Shown here: in pieces, positions 9,103 to 17,640 of the stretch | Numbering within the stretch: the first letter of the stretch is position 1 | Layout of the letters: the number at the start of each line of letters is the position of its first letter | Assembly (NCBI GenBank): GCA_029256575.1 | Contig: JAQSXR010000003.1 | Coordinates: 372,001 to 436,000 of the forward strand | Source of the DNA: Clostridiales bacterium | Lineage (GTDB): Bacteria; Bacillota; Clostridia; Lachnospirales; JAQSXR01 | Direction: 5' to 3' | DNA: 64,000 nt | Notes under the pieces: generated by a model | Database searches by the model: none | The model's input: only the letters and a program-made list of their open reading frames with translations | Told to the model about the DNA's origin: nothing | Position numbers and translations under genes: made by a program

Positions 9103-10167
9103 TTAAATATCAGTTTCAATAGCTAAATTTGTTTCTGCCGATAAAAAAGATGCTTCCATTACTTTCATTACACGTAACGCTTGTTCTGGTGTAATTGTCA
9201 GTTCTGCTTTGCCTTCTATTGCATCTACAAATTGGTCGTATACAACGGATATGTGATCTACTACATCCATAGGTTCCGTCAAATCGATTGACTCTGTGGT
9301 ATTTTCGTTTCTAGGTGCCATCGTCTTAGTAGGCCCTGCTTTTGTATAAACGATTTCTTCTTCCCATTTATTTTCCTTATCTATGCAGCGAACAATCTTT
9401 CCATTACAATCCCAATCGTAAACTACAAGTGTTCCCATAGTCCCTAATACGTACCATCTAGGATGTGTAATGTAATTATTCGTGGATACTTCAATATGAG
9501 CAGTAAGTCCACTTTCAAAGGTCATAGTAAGTCGGAAATTATCATCTACCTCACTATATTCAATGTTATACATTTTACAATAAACACTGGTCACCTTTTC
9601 ATCAACCATATGCATAAGTTGATCAATTAAATGTACACCCCAGTCAAGCATCATTCCGCCGCCAAGTTCTTTTATAGTACGCCATCCTGTAGGCATTCCC
9701 CTTGACCCTTCCACTCTCGACTCTATCACATAAGGCTTACCAATCGCACCACCTTCAACATTACGGCGCATTAATATAAAATCTTTGTTTGTACGTCTGT
9801 TTTGATCAATGGTAAATATTTTTCCATACTTCTGTGATGCTTCCATAATTTCAATTAATTCATTCGAATCTAAGGTAACTGGTTTTTCACAAATAACATG
9901 TTTACCCGCTGCCATAGCTTCAATTGAAAGTTCTTTATGTACTTCATTTGTTGTTGCAATTAACACAATATCAATTTCTTCATCCGCTAGAAGTTCCTCT
10001 TTTGAAGAATATGCAACTAATCCAAGTTCTTCGGCATATTTTAACCGATCAATGTTTACATCAAAGACCCCTTTTACCTTTACCCTTTCATAATCAATTA
10101 AAGACTGATTATGATGCGATGCCATACCACCAAATCCAATGATCCCTAATGTATGTTGTTTATTCAT
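9103..10167 (-). CDS. Gfo/Idh/MocA-family oxidoreductase
   Basis: 354 aa from the ATG at 10167, which overlaps the preceding stop codon as TAATG, so translation is probably coupled to the isomerase before it. N-terminal dinucleotide fold with GIIGFGGMASHHNQ, catalytic ICEKPVTL near residue 95, and the standard DWGVHLIDQ motif near residue 175, which the other oxidoreductase of the operon lacks. The two enzymes are therefore not recent duplicates and probably act at different steps. Substrate unknown. Confidence 0.85.
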   Translation of the reverse strand: MNKQHTLGIIGFGGMASHHNQSLIDYERVKVKGVFDVNIDRLKYAEELGLVAYSSKEELLADEEIDIVLIATTNEVHKELSIEAMAAGKHVICEKPVTLDSNELIEIMEASQKYGKIFTIDQNRRTNKDFILMRRNVEGGAIGKPYVIESRVEGSRGMPTGWRTIKELGGGMMLDWGVHLIDQLMHMVDEKVTSVYCKMYNIEYSEVDDNFRLTMTFESGLTAHIEVSTNNYITHPRWYVLGTMGTLVVYDWDCNGKIVRCIDKENKWEEEIVYTKAGPTKTMAPRNENTTESIDLTEPMDVVDHISVVYDQFVDAIEGKAELTITPEQALRVMKVMEASFLSAETNLAIETDI

Positions 10168-11132
10168 TATGCCCACCACATTTCTCCTGCATTATCAAAT
10201 ATTAATACTTCCTTTAAAAATTGTACTGCTTTTTCCAAACCTTCTGCCGGTGACATAAGTCCATCTTCATGCTCAATACTAATCGCTCCGTCATAGCCCA
10301 CTACCTTAAGCATACTTATCATATCATTCCATACTTCTTTACCATGACCATACCCAACTGTTCGAAATACCCATGAACGATTCAGAATATCACCATAAGA
10401 TTTACAATCGAGGACTCCGTTCACTTGACAATTTCTCTCATCAATCAAAGTATCTTTTGCATGGAAATGATAGATTGCTCCTTTTAATGCTTTAATTGCA
10501 GATGTTGGATTAATTCCTTGCCAGAATAAATGACTTGGATCAAAATTTGCACCAATTATATCTCCAACTGCAGCCCGTAATCTAAGCAATGACTCTGGAT
10601 TATATACTGCAAACCCTGGATGCATTTCTAAAGCAATTCTTGTAATACTATGGCTTTTTGCGAACTCCGACATTTCCTTCCAATAAGGAATAATCTTTTC
10701 TTCCCATTGCCATTTTAATATCGTACTAAAATCATCTGGCCAAGGACAAGTTACCCAATTTGGATACGTTGATGTTTCACTGTCACCTGGACAACCAGAG
10801 AATCCGATTATTGTGTCAATCCCTAATGCTTCTGCTACTAAAATAGCATTCTTGAAATCATTATGAAATTTATCACTTATCTCTTTCTGTGGATGCAGCG
10901 GGTTTCCGTGACAGCTAATTGCTGATATTTCTAAATTATACTTTTCTAGTAAAGCCTTATATTCAGATATCTTGTTTGGATTACCAATTAACTCCAAAGG
11001 TTTGAGGTGAACATCACCTGGATATCCTCCTGCACCTATTTCAATACAATCTACACCAAGACTATTTAAATATTTTAACGCTTCTTCAAAAGAAAGAGAT
11101 CCAATTACTGGGTTCATTACTCCTAATTTCAT
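10167..11132 (-). CDS. Sugar phosphate isomerase/epimerase (TIM barrel), first gene of the sugar operon
   Basis: 321 aa. TIM-barrel enzyme with GVDCIEIGAGGYPGD on strand 2, AISCHGNPLHP on strand 3, IALEMHPGF near residue 167, GANFDPSHLFWQG near 192, YHFHAKDT near 222 and AISIEHEDG near 285; these supply Glu, Asp, His and Glu metal ligands. The loops around PTSAIKAL and GYGHGKEVWNDM match the iolE-like/hexulose isomerase group. It leads the operon and diverges from the AraC-type regulator, with about 190 bp between the two starts. Confidence 0.85.
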   Translation of the reverse strand: MKLGVMNPVIGSLSFEEALKYLNSLGVDCIEIGAGGYPGDVHLKPLELIGNPNKISEYKALLEKYNLEISAISCHGNPLHPQKEISDKFHNDFKNAILVAEALGIDTIIGFSGCPGDSETSTYPNWVTCPWPDDFSTILKWQWEEKIIPYWKEMSEFAKSHSITRIALEMHPGFAVYNPESLLRLRAAVGDIIGANFDPSHLFWQGINPTSAIKALKGAIYHFHAKDTLIDERNCQVNGVLDCKSYGDILNRSWVFRTVGYGHGKEVWNDMISMLKVVGYDGAISIEHEDGLMSPAEGLEKAVQFLKEVLIFDNAGEMWWA

Positions 11133-11322
11133 ATATTATCCTCCGATTTATTATATTTATTTGTCTTCTCTATTAATGTCTACAAGAAAGGGCTACTCTG
11201 CATTTTTTTTTGCGAGCAAGACTACTTTCCTATTTCATAAGAAAATTGTAGCATAGTATAACCTGTTATGATATAATTCTTCTATATTAAAATAGCAATA
11301 ATTTGTCATGGAGGGTTTATTC

Positions 11323-12207
11323 ATGAATTACTTTGAAGAGCAAAAAGCAACCATTAATGGTGTACCCTATAACTTTTTCTGCCATGTTGAAGAGTGTAAC
11401 GGCCCTGGTCTATTAGTCAATGCTCATTTACATGACTATATAGAGATTTTATATGGAATAACTGGTGTTTTTGATGTTTACTTGAATGGAAATAGACATA
11501 CTTTTCAAGTTGGGGATATGGTATTAATCAACTCGCAAGAGGTACATCAGATAGTTTCTTTATCAGAGGGGTCTGGTCAATATATTGTAATTCGATTTGA
11601 ACCAGAGATAATCTACACAATGTCACAAAGTGTATTTGAGTCGAAATACGTTCTACCCTTTACGTTAAATAATTCTACTCATCAAAAAGTTTTCAAGAAT
11701 TTTGAAATAGTATCTACTTTTATACCTGGTATGCTACAAGAGATTCTATTCGAGTTTATAAATAAAGATTATGGTTTTGAGCTTGCAATAAAAGCACATA
11801 TTTGCAAAATATTCTTATGGATTTTACGCTATTGGCATAAAGCTGGAGTGGAATTAAATATATATTCAGATACGAGTGAAGAATTATATAAGAAGCTTCA
11901 AATTGTATTTTATTTTGTTTCAGAAAATTATGAGAAAGATATTAAGGCGCTCGATATGGCGAAGTTGTGTAATATGAGTTATAGCTATTTTTCTAGATCT
12001 TTTAATAATGTTATGAAAACAAGTTTTAACGAATACTTGAATTATGTTCGAATTACAGAAGCGGAGAAATTATTAATCTCGACGGATTTAAACATTACAG
12101 AAATAGCAATGGCAGTGGGTTTCTCCACCGCCAGCTATTTTATTAAACAATTTAAGTTATATAAGAATTTCTCACCGAAGCAATTCAAGAAGAATTTTGT
12201 TTTTTAA
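11323..12207 (+). CDS. AraC-family transcriptional regulator with cupin sensor domain
   Basis: 294 aa from the ATG at 11323, chosen over one at 11308 because GGAGGG then sits 7 nt upstream. Residues 10-130 form an AraC-type cupin (HLHDYIEILYGITG, FQVGDMVLINSQEVHQI). Residues 190-294 carry the two helix-turn-helix motifs (IKALDMAKLCNMSYSYFSRS and LNITEIAMAVGFSTASYFIK) followed by the family signature end FSPKQFKKN. It is divergent from the two-oxidoreductase, two-isomerase operon and most likely senses that pathway's sugar and activates it; the ligand is unknown. Confidence 0.9.
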   Translation: MNYFEEQKATINGVPYNFFCHVEECNGPGLLVNAHLHDYIEILYGITGVFDVYLNGNRHTFQVGDMVLINSQEVHQIVSLSEGSGQYIVIRFEPEIIYTMSQSVFESKYVLPFTLNNSTHQKVFKNFEIVSTFIPGMLQEILFEFINKDYGFELAIKAHICKIFLWILRYWHKAGVELNIYSDTSEELYKKLQIVFYFVSENYEKDIKALDMAKLCNMSYSYFSRSFNNVMKTSFNEYLNYVRITEAEKLLISTDLNITEIAMAVGFSTASYFIKQFKLYKNFSPKQFKKNFVF

Positions 12208-12219
12208 ACAAAATTGCAT

Positions 12220-14562
12220 TTATAAGTATTTTTCTTTAAATTTATTAACTGGCAGTGGCTTATCAAAATAGTATCCTTGGATTTCATCGCACCCAAGCTC
12301 TACTAAGATATCATATTGTTCTTTTGTCTCAACGCCTTCCGCAATTGTCTTAATTCCAATTGATTTTGCAAGCATTATGATTGCTTTTACAATCTCAAGG
12401 TCATAATTTACAGTAGCGATTACATCGATTAATGGTTTTGCAATCTTAATTCTCTCAAATGGAAAGAATTTTAAATAACTTAGTGAAGAATATCCCGTAC
12501 CAAAATCATCAATCGATATCGATACATCTAATCCTTCAAATATAGAATCTATCTGCTTAATTCTATATTCTCCCTCAATTGCAATACTTTCTGTAATCTC
12601 AATATCAATCGTTTTAGCTAAAACAGCTTCTTTTTCCAATGTTTCTTTTAATATTTTTATTAAATTTTTGTTATCCAGTTGTTTTGGTGAAACATTAATC
12701 CCCATCTTAAAATCAACTGAGTATTCACGGTTCCATTCACCAATTTGGCAGATTGCATGCCTTAATACCCATTCACCAATCGGATTAATATAATTTATCT
12801 CTTCTGCAATTGGAATAAATTCTGCAGGTGAAATATATCCTATATCAGGGACATTCCAACGAAGTAGTGCCTCAACTCCAATTAGATTATTATCTGGAAT
12901 ACTAAATTGAGGCTGATAAAACAATTCAAATTCTTCATCAAAATTAGCTTTTCTAAGTAATATTTCTATTTCATTTTTTCTATGAAGCACAGTTGTAAAT
13001 ACGCTATCATAAGATACACATTTCCCACGTCCCAATGCTTTTGCCTGATACATTGCGATATCTGCATTTTTCATAAGGGTCTGACTATCTTTAGAATCAA
13101 TCGGATAAATTGCTATTCCTACACTTATTCCAACTTTGAAAATATATTGATCTATTTCTATTTCTTCACTACATTTATCAATTATTTTGTTTGCAATATC
13201 TTCTAATTGTTCGTATTCATAGTTACCTTTAAATCCAATTACAAATTCATCTCCACCTAGTCTTGCTAAGATTTCGTACCCATTAATCATAGCTTGCAAC
13301 CGTTTTGATAAGATAAATATTAATTGATCTCCTATATCATGTCCATATGTGTCATTAATGGTTTTAAACCGGTCAACATCGATAAATAAAAGACCTATCG
13401 TTTCTGTTGGATCTAAATATTTAATATCCTCATCTAATTTATTAAGGAAAAATCGCCTATTATGTAAATTCGTTAATGTATCTTGATTCGATAAAAAAGC
13501 TAATTCCTTATTTTTAGATTCTAATTCTATGTTTTTCTGAATAATTTCAACTGTTCTTCTATCAATTTTACTCTCTAATTTTTTATTTAGTTCTTTTTGC
13601 TTTTCCAAAAGGATTTCATTTTGAACAGAACCCTGTATATAAACACTTAATGTTTGATGGACTACTACTGGAATTAAGAAAATTAATAAATCAATTAAGA
13701 CAAACCCTTCGTCAATAAATATTAAAATTGGTGCGATAAAAAATAATAGTCCTTTGTATCTGATTTTAATATTCTTATAGCCCACCTGATTTACATTCAT
13801 TGATACTACTTGTTTCGACTCTCTTGCAAACATACTACCAACTGCAATACATAGAATGGCCCCCATATATACGGAATCTATTAAAGAATTTGGAACATAT
13901 ACGTTATAGAAATAGATATAATAATATATAAGATCTACCAAAGCATAAATTAATATTCCAGTTGCGGATATTCGAACTGATTTCGGTAAGCCTCCTTGTC
14001 GTACGGAAATAAACCAAATAAATATTCCGACCAGTATTAAGATATCAAATAGTATGCTAATACCAGAAATCCATCCATCTTTTATAATCTTATCTATCAT
14101 ATCAGAACTCTTATTTAAATATAAAATCCAAATTAATAGAATGGATGTAGCTGATGTTACCGCAGAATCAACTAATAATTGTATCATATTCCACTTTTTA
14201 AACGTATAGATTCCATATATAATTACACCTCCTATAATAAAAACATTAGTTAGTGTATACATATATGTAATTAAGAGACTTGCTTCTGGATCTAGCTTAG
14301 GTGATAGTTCATAAATAATCCAGGTAACATCTGCAATTGCCCAGGAAAGACAAGCCAAGGAATAGCATAACCATACAGATTTTTCAATGTAAGAATTATT
14401 TTTATTCGAGTACCTTGCGAAAATAATTCCAGAGGCCATTAAAGCTAGTATAGGAGATAATAAATTCCCCCAAAAATCAGACTCGAATATAGTAGCAATA
14501 AAATATATACAATATAGAATTGAAATAATTATCATTAAGTAATTAAACTTTTTATTATTCAT
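12220..14562 (-). CDS. Membrane GGDEF-EAL protein (c-di-GMP synthesis and/or hydrolysis)
   Basis: 780 aa from the ATG at 14562 with AGGGGG upstream; a TTG 6 nt earlier is in frame. Residues 1-310 hold about nine hydrophobic segments, followed by a coiled coil (LEKQKELNKKLESKID). The GGDEF domain (about 350-515) has an intact ARLGGDEFVIGF; no RxxD inhibitory site is apparent just before it. The EAL domain (about 530-778) has GVEALLRW, SIDDFGTGYSSLSYL and TIAEGVETKEQ intact, so both activities look possible. It starts about 60 nt after the ABC ATPase stop on the same strand and may belong to the B12-sensor/ABC operon. Confidence 0.9.
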   Translation of the reverse strand: MNNKKFNYLMIIISILYCIYFIATIFESDFWGNLLSPILALMASGIIFARYSNKNNSYIEKSVWLCYSLACLSWAIADVTWIIYELSPKLDPEASLLITYMYTLTNVFIIGGVIIYGIYTFKKWNMIQLLVDSAVTSATSILLIWILYLNKSSDMIDKIIKDGWISGISILFDILILVGIFIWFISVRQGGLPKSVRISATGILIYALVDLIYYYIYFYNVYVPNSLIDSVYMGAILCIAVGSMFARESKQVVSMNVNQVGYKNIKIRYKGLLFFIAPILIFIDEGFVLIDLLIFLIPVVVHQTLSVYIQGSVQNEILLEKQKELNKKLESKIDRRTVEIIQKNIELESKNKELAFLSNQDTLTNLHNRRFFLNKLDEDIKYLDPTETIGLLFIDVDRFKTINDTYGHDIGDQLIFILSKRLQAMINGYEILARLGGDEFVIGFKGNYEYEQLEDIANKIIDKCSEEIEIDQYIFKVGISVGIAIYPIDSKDSQTLMKNADIAMYQAKALGRGKCVSYDSVFTTVLHRKNEIEILLRKANFDEEFELFYQPQFSIPDNNLIGVEALLRWNVPDIGYISPAEFIPIAEEINYINPIGEWVLRHAICQIGEWNREYSVDFKMGINVSPKQLDNKNLIKILKETLEKEAVLAKTIDIEITESIAIEGEYRIKQIDSIFEGLDVSISIDDFGTGYSSLSYLKFFPFERIKIAKPLIDVIATVNYDLEIVKAIIMLAKSIGIKTIAEGVETKEQYDILVELGCDEIQGYYFDKPLPVNKFKEKYL

Positions 14563-14621
14563 ATACAAATTCCCCCTATTTCAATCCTTCATCGTCTTTA
14601 TTTTATATTTATCCGCTAATT

Positions 14622-15308
14622 TTACTTTCTAATATCCAAATTAATTCTACCATCTTTAATTTCAATGATTCGATCTGTCTTTTCAGCTATCTTCCTATCA
14701 TGTGTAATAATTATAAATGTTGTACCAATTTCTTGATTAATTTTACGAAGAAGCTCATATATATTTTCTGTTGAATCAGAATCTAGGTTTCCTGTTGGTT
14801 CATCTGCCAATATTATCTTCGGTTCATTAATCAAAGCTCTCGCTATTGCAGTCCGTTGTTGTTGACCACCTGACATCTTTGTTGCTAAGTTATTCTTTAC
14901 ATTATCCAATCCAACAAGGCTTAAGTATTCTTCTGCTTTCTTTACAATTTCCTTTGTTATTTTTCCACCTTTGATTTCATAAGGCATTAATACATTCTCC
15001 AAAGCTGTGAACTCTGGGAGAAGATAGTGAAATTGAAAAACAAATCCTATCATTCTATTTCTTATCGCTGCAAGCTTATTATTTGACATATTCCCTACAT
15101 TGTTATTATCAATGAGCACTTCACCCGATGTTGGCTTATCTAAAGTTCCAATAATATTGAGGAGTGTACTTTTTCCACTACCAGATTGTCCAATTATTGA
15201 ATTAAATGAACCTTGTTCAAAGGATAAATTTATGTCATACAATACCTGTGTTTTTATATCTGTTCCATATATTTTATCAATATTCTTTAGTTCAAGTATA
15301 TTGTTCAT
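14622..15308 (-). CDS. ABC transporter ATP-binding protein, MacB/LolD type
   Basis: 228 aa from the ATG at 15308, with GGAGGGG upstream; a longer frame to 15344 lacks a ribosome site and overlaps the permease. Walker A GQSGSGKST, Q-loop FQFHYLLP, signature MSGGQQQR, Walker B IILADEPTGNLD and the H-loop ITHD are all intact. The GTLDKPTSG and ADEPTGNLDS wording is typical of the MacB/LolD/FtsE group that partners FtsX-fold permeases. It follows its permease by 13 nt. Confidence 0.92.
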   Translation of the reverse strand: MNNILELKNIDKIYGTDIKTQVLYDINLSFEQGSFNSIIGQSGSGKSTLLNIIGTLDKPTSGEVLIDNNNVGNMSNNKLAAIRNRMIGFVFQFHYLLPEFTALENVLMPYEIKGGKITKEIVKKAEEYLSLVGLDNVKNNLATKMSGGQQQRTAIARALINEPKIILADEPTGNLDSDSTENIYELLRKINQEIGTTFIIITHDRKIAEKTDRIIEIKDGRINLDIRK

Positions 15309-15321
15309 AAATTCCCCTCCT

Positions 15322-16488
15322 CTAGTTATTTCTAATGATATCAATTGGGTTTAATTTCGAAGATTTCACTGCAGGAATAAGTGCTGCCAATACAGATGAG
15401 ACAACTGCAATAAGTCCAGAAACTAAGATAAATGGATAACTAATATAGAGTGCGATGACAGGCGTGCCATCTGGATTCAATGCAAATTTAGTAAATGCAA
15501 GTGATAACCCTAACCCTAGAATAATTCCAAGAATTGCTCCAAACATTCCTAATATTAATCCTTCAAATAAAAAAACATAACTTGTTGAAGAATTCTTAAT
15601 TCCCATTGCTTTTAAAATACCAATCTGTCTTGATTTTTGTATAACTGTAATTGCTAAAACGCTCGCTATTCCAAGTACAACAGATATTAGTACAAAAACT
15701 TGAATCATAATACTAGAAATACTTTGCCCTTGTAATCCACTAAGTAGCTGTTCATTCTGAACTTTCCAATTTTCCACTTTTAAATTATTATTATCAATTT
15801 TTTCAATAATCTTGTCTGCTACTTCATCTGCTGTAAATACCGCAGCTTCCTTTACTTGAATCTCAATTGACGTGATTGTATTTCCGATATCAAATATATT
15901 TTGTGCTGTTGATAGTGTTGTGATTCCCCAATTCTTATTTAAACTTGAAACTTTAAGATCAAAGAATCCTACAACTTTACACATAACGGTATCTTGATTT
16001 GTTGTAATTAATTTTATTTCATCATTTAATTGAATTCCATATTCCTTTTTTAAATCTACTCCAAGTATTATTTCATTATCATTTCTTGGATAGGTTCCAT
16101 CTTCTATGCTTTCAATAAAATTATAGATTCCATCCGCCTTATCAATTTCAAAGCCTCTAATCAGTATAGACTGTGAGTTCTCACTATACTCTAAGAACGC
16201 TGGATAGTCTGCCGCAACAGAAATCTCTTTAATATTATCATCTGCCGTTTCTATATCAGTTAATAGTTTATCATAATCAGAAATTATTTTATCATCCATA
16301 TTTGATGAAATGGTAATTTGCGAAGAATTTCCAATTGTCTTCTCTACTAAACTCTTTTGAAGTCCTTGTATAAGTGAACCTATAAATATCTGTACAGAAA
16401 CTCCAATGGCTATACCTAAGATGATAAGGAGTGTTTGTCCTTTATTTGATTTCAGAAATCGAACTGCGATTTTATATCCTAACCTCAT
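15322..16488 (-). CDS. ABC transporter permease, FtsX/MacB-type
   Basis: 388 aa with one N-terminal membrane segment (about 18-40), a large extracytoplasmic MacB-PCD-like domain (about 45-255) and three C-terminal membrane segments in an FtsX domain ending SKLNPIDIIRNN. This is the MacB/LolC architecture: mechanotransmission transporters that move peptides, antibiotics or lipoproteins rather than importing small solutes. The start codon overlaps the stop of the B12-binding gene as ATGA, indicating coupled translation. Cargo unknown. Confidence 0.9.
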   Translation of the reverse strand: MRLGYKIAVRFLKSNKGQTLLIILGIAIGVSVQIFIGSLIQGLQKSLVEKTIGNSSQITISSNMDDKIISDYDKLLTDIETADDNIKEISVAADYPAFLEYSENSQSILIRGFEIDKADGIYNFIESIEDGTYPRNDNEIILGVDLKKEYGIQLNDEIKLITTNQDTVMCKVVGFFDLKVSSLNKNWGITTLSTAQNIFDIGNTITSIEIQVKEAAVFTADEVADKIIEKIDNNNLKVENWKVQNEQLLSGLQGQSISSIMIQVFVLISVVLGIASVLAITVIQKSRQIGILKAMGIKNSSTSYVFLFEGLILGMFGAILGIILGLGLSLAFTKFALNPDGTPVIALYISYPFILVSGLIAVVSSVLAALIPAVKSSKLNPIDIIRNN

Positions 16489-17138
16489 AATGCCACCTCA
16501 TCGCCTGCGATATTTTTAATATCTTCATATGTTTTTGCATAATAATCTGCACCCACTATTTTATATTTTTCTGTATCATTATTAAAAGCATTGCCTCCAA
16601 CAACAATCTTTATTGGATATCCAACTACTTCTTTAATTTCTTTAATTACCTTTTTTGTAACTACCATATTATAATAATTGCTAACACTAATTGCAACTAT
16701 ATTAGGTTTAATTATATCGATTGCATTGCGAAAGTCGCTATAAGGAGTATTACTTCCCACATAAATTGCATGATAACCACTTATTGTGAAAAAATCCGTA
16801 ACCATCCTAGCCCCTAAATCATGATATTCCTCTGGTGGACATAAAACAATGGCAGTCCCTTTCTTACTATAATTCAATTCGTCTCGTTTTTTAAGTACAT
16901 ATGGGAAACAGCACTCAACTATAGTTCTTATAATTGCCGTTCTTACATGCTCCTTCCAAATACATAAACGCTTATCCTCCATACACTGCATGAGATTTAG
17001 TGAAGGTGTCAAAATGTCCATGTACAACTCTAAAATATCAATTTCTTTATTTTGAAGTAATTCTAATATAAATTTAGTTGCCTCTTCTTTGTTCTCTTCT
17101 ACTAATAAAAGGTTGAATTTTTCATAAATATTATTCAT
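16485..17138 (-). CDS. Stand-alone cobalamin (B12)-binding domain protein
   Basis: 217 aa from the ATG at 17138 with AAAGGAGTGAG upstream. Residues 1-95 form a helical cap domain of the MetH/CarH kind; residues 100-217 form the Rossmann-like B12 domain with the lower-ligand motif EEYHDLGARMV (ExHxxG), AISVSNYYN and IKIVVGGNAF. The MerR DNA-binding domain of CarH/LitR is absent. The cap has the EH of the Wx9EH motif but a Met where light sensors have Trp. Heading an ABC-transporter operon, it probably senses or carries a corrinoid; whether it acts as a regulator by protein contact is unknown. Confidence 0.82.
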   Translation of the reverse strand: MNNIYEKFNLLLVEENKEEATKFILELLQNKEIDILELYMDILTPSLNLMQCMEDKRLCIWKEHVRTAIIRTIVECCFPYVLKKRDELNYSKKGTAIVLCPPEEYHDLGARMVTDFFTISGYHAIYVGSNTPYSDFRNAIDIIKPNIVAISVSNYYNMVVTKKVIKEIKEVVGYPIKIVVGGNAFNNDTEKYKIVGADYYAKTYEDIKNIAGDEVAL

Positions 17139-17293
17139 ATTACTCTCACTCCTTTCGTTTAATCCATTAAATGCTATGTACAATCGAATCAAGTTTATAG
17201 TATTGGATATTATATGTATTACTACATTTTATCATATTTCTCTAACTTATAATAGTCTTCCATATTTTAATCACTAAAATATTATTTGTTCAA

Positions 17294-17322
17294 TTTACAA
17301 AGAACATATGTTCTGTTATAAT
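17294..17322 (+). promoter_or_regulatory. LexA-controlled promoter of the dinB operon
   Basis: TTTACA (17294-17299), 17-bp spacer, TATAAT (17317-17322). The spacer contains AGAACATATGTTCT (17301-17314), a perfect palindrome matching the Gram-positive LexA box core GAACATATGTTC. A repressor here would block RNA polymerase directly. It lies 41 nt before the TTG start of the first gene of the operon. Confidence 0.88.
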
Positions 17323-17362
17323 TAAATTATAAATGTTCGATTATACTTGGAGGTGAAACAAT

Positions 17363-17632
17363 TTGCAAACAAATAATATACCCGTAGAAGCTATTTCCGT
17401 ATGTAATACGATCGGAGATATTCGCCCAATGCGTATCCGTCTCGAAGACGACAATCATCAACTTATGATACTAAATGTTAATGAGATAATATATAGCAAA
17501 GAGTGTAACCTATCCGGTATTATATCTTATCGCTATGGATGTAAAGTTCATATTCATGGTGTTGAGCGTTTAATCGAGCTTATGTATAATGTCCAATCAC
17601 ACAAATGGACAATTCTAAAAATATTGTCATAG
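17363..17632 (+). CDS. Small protein cotranscribed with DNA polymerase IV under LexA control
   Basis: 89 aa, starting at TTG with GGAGGTGA 7 nt upstream; no ATG alternative fits. I do not recognise the family. The sequence is beta-rich (MRIRLEDDNHQLMILNVNEI, SGIISYRYGCKVHIHG) and ends in a helix; the layout recalls the YolD-like small proteins that accompany Y-family polymerases in Firmicutes, but there is no clear match. The stop codon overlaps the ribosome site of dinB 8 nt before its ATG, so the two are surely cotranscribed in the SOS response. Confidence 0.7.
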   Translation: MQTNNIPVEAISVCNTIGDIRPMRIRLEDDNHQLMILNVNEIIYSKECNLSGIISYRYGCKVHIHGVERLIELMYNVQSHKWTILKILS

Positions 17633-17640
17633 GAGGTACA

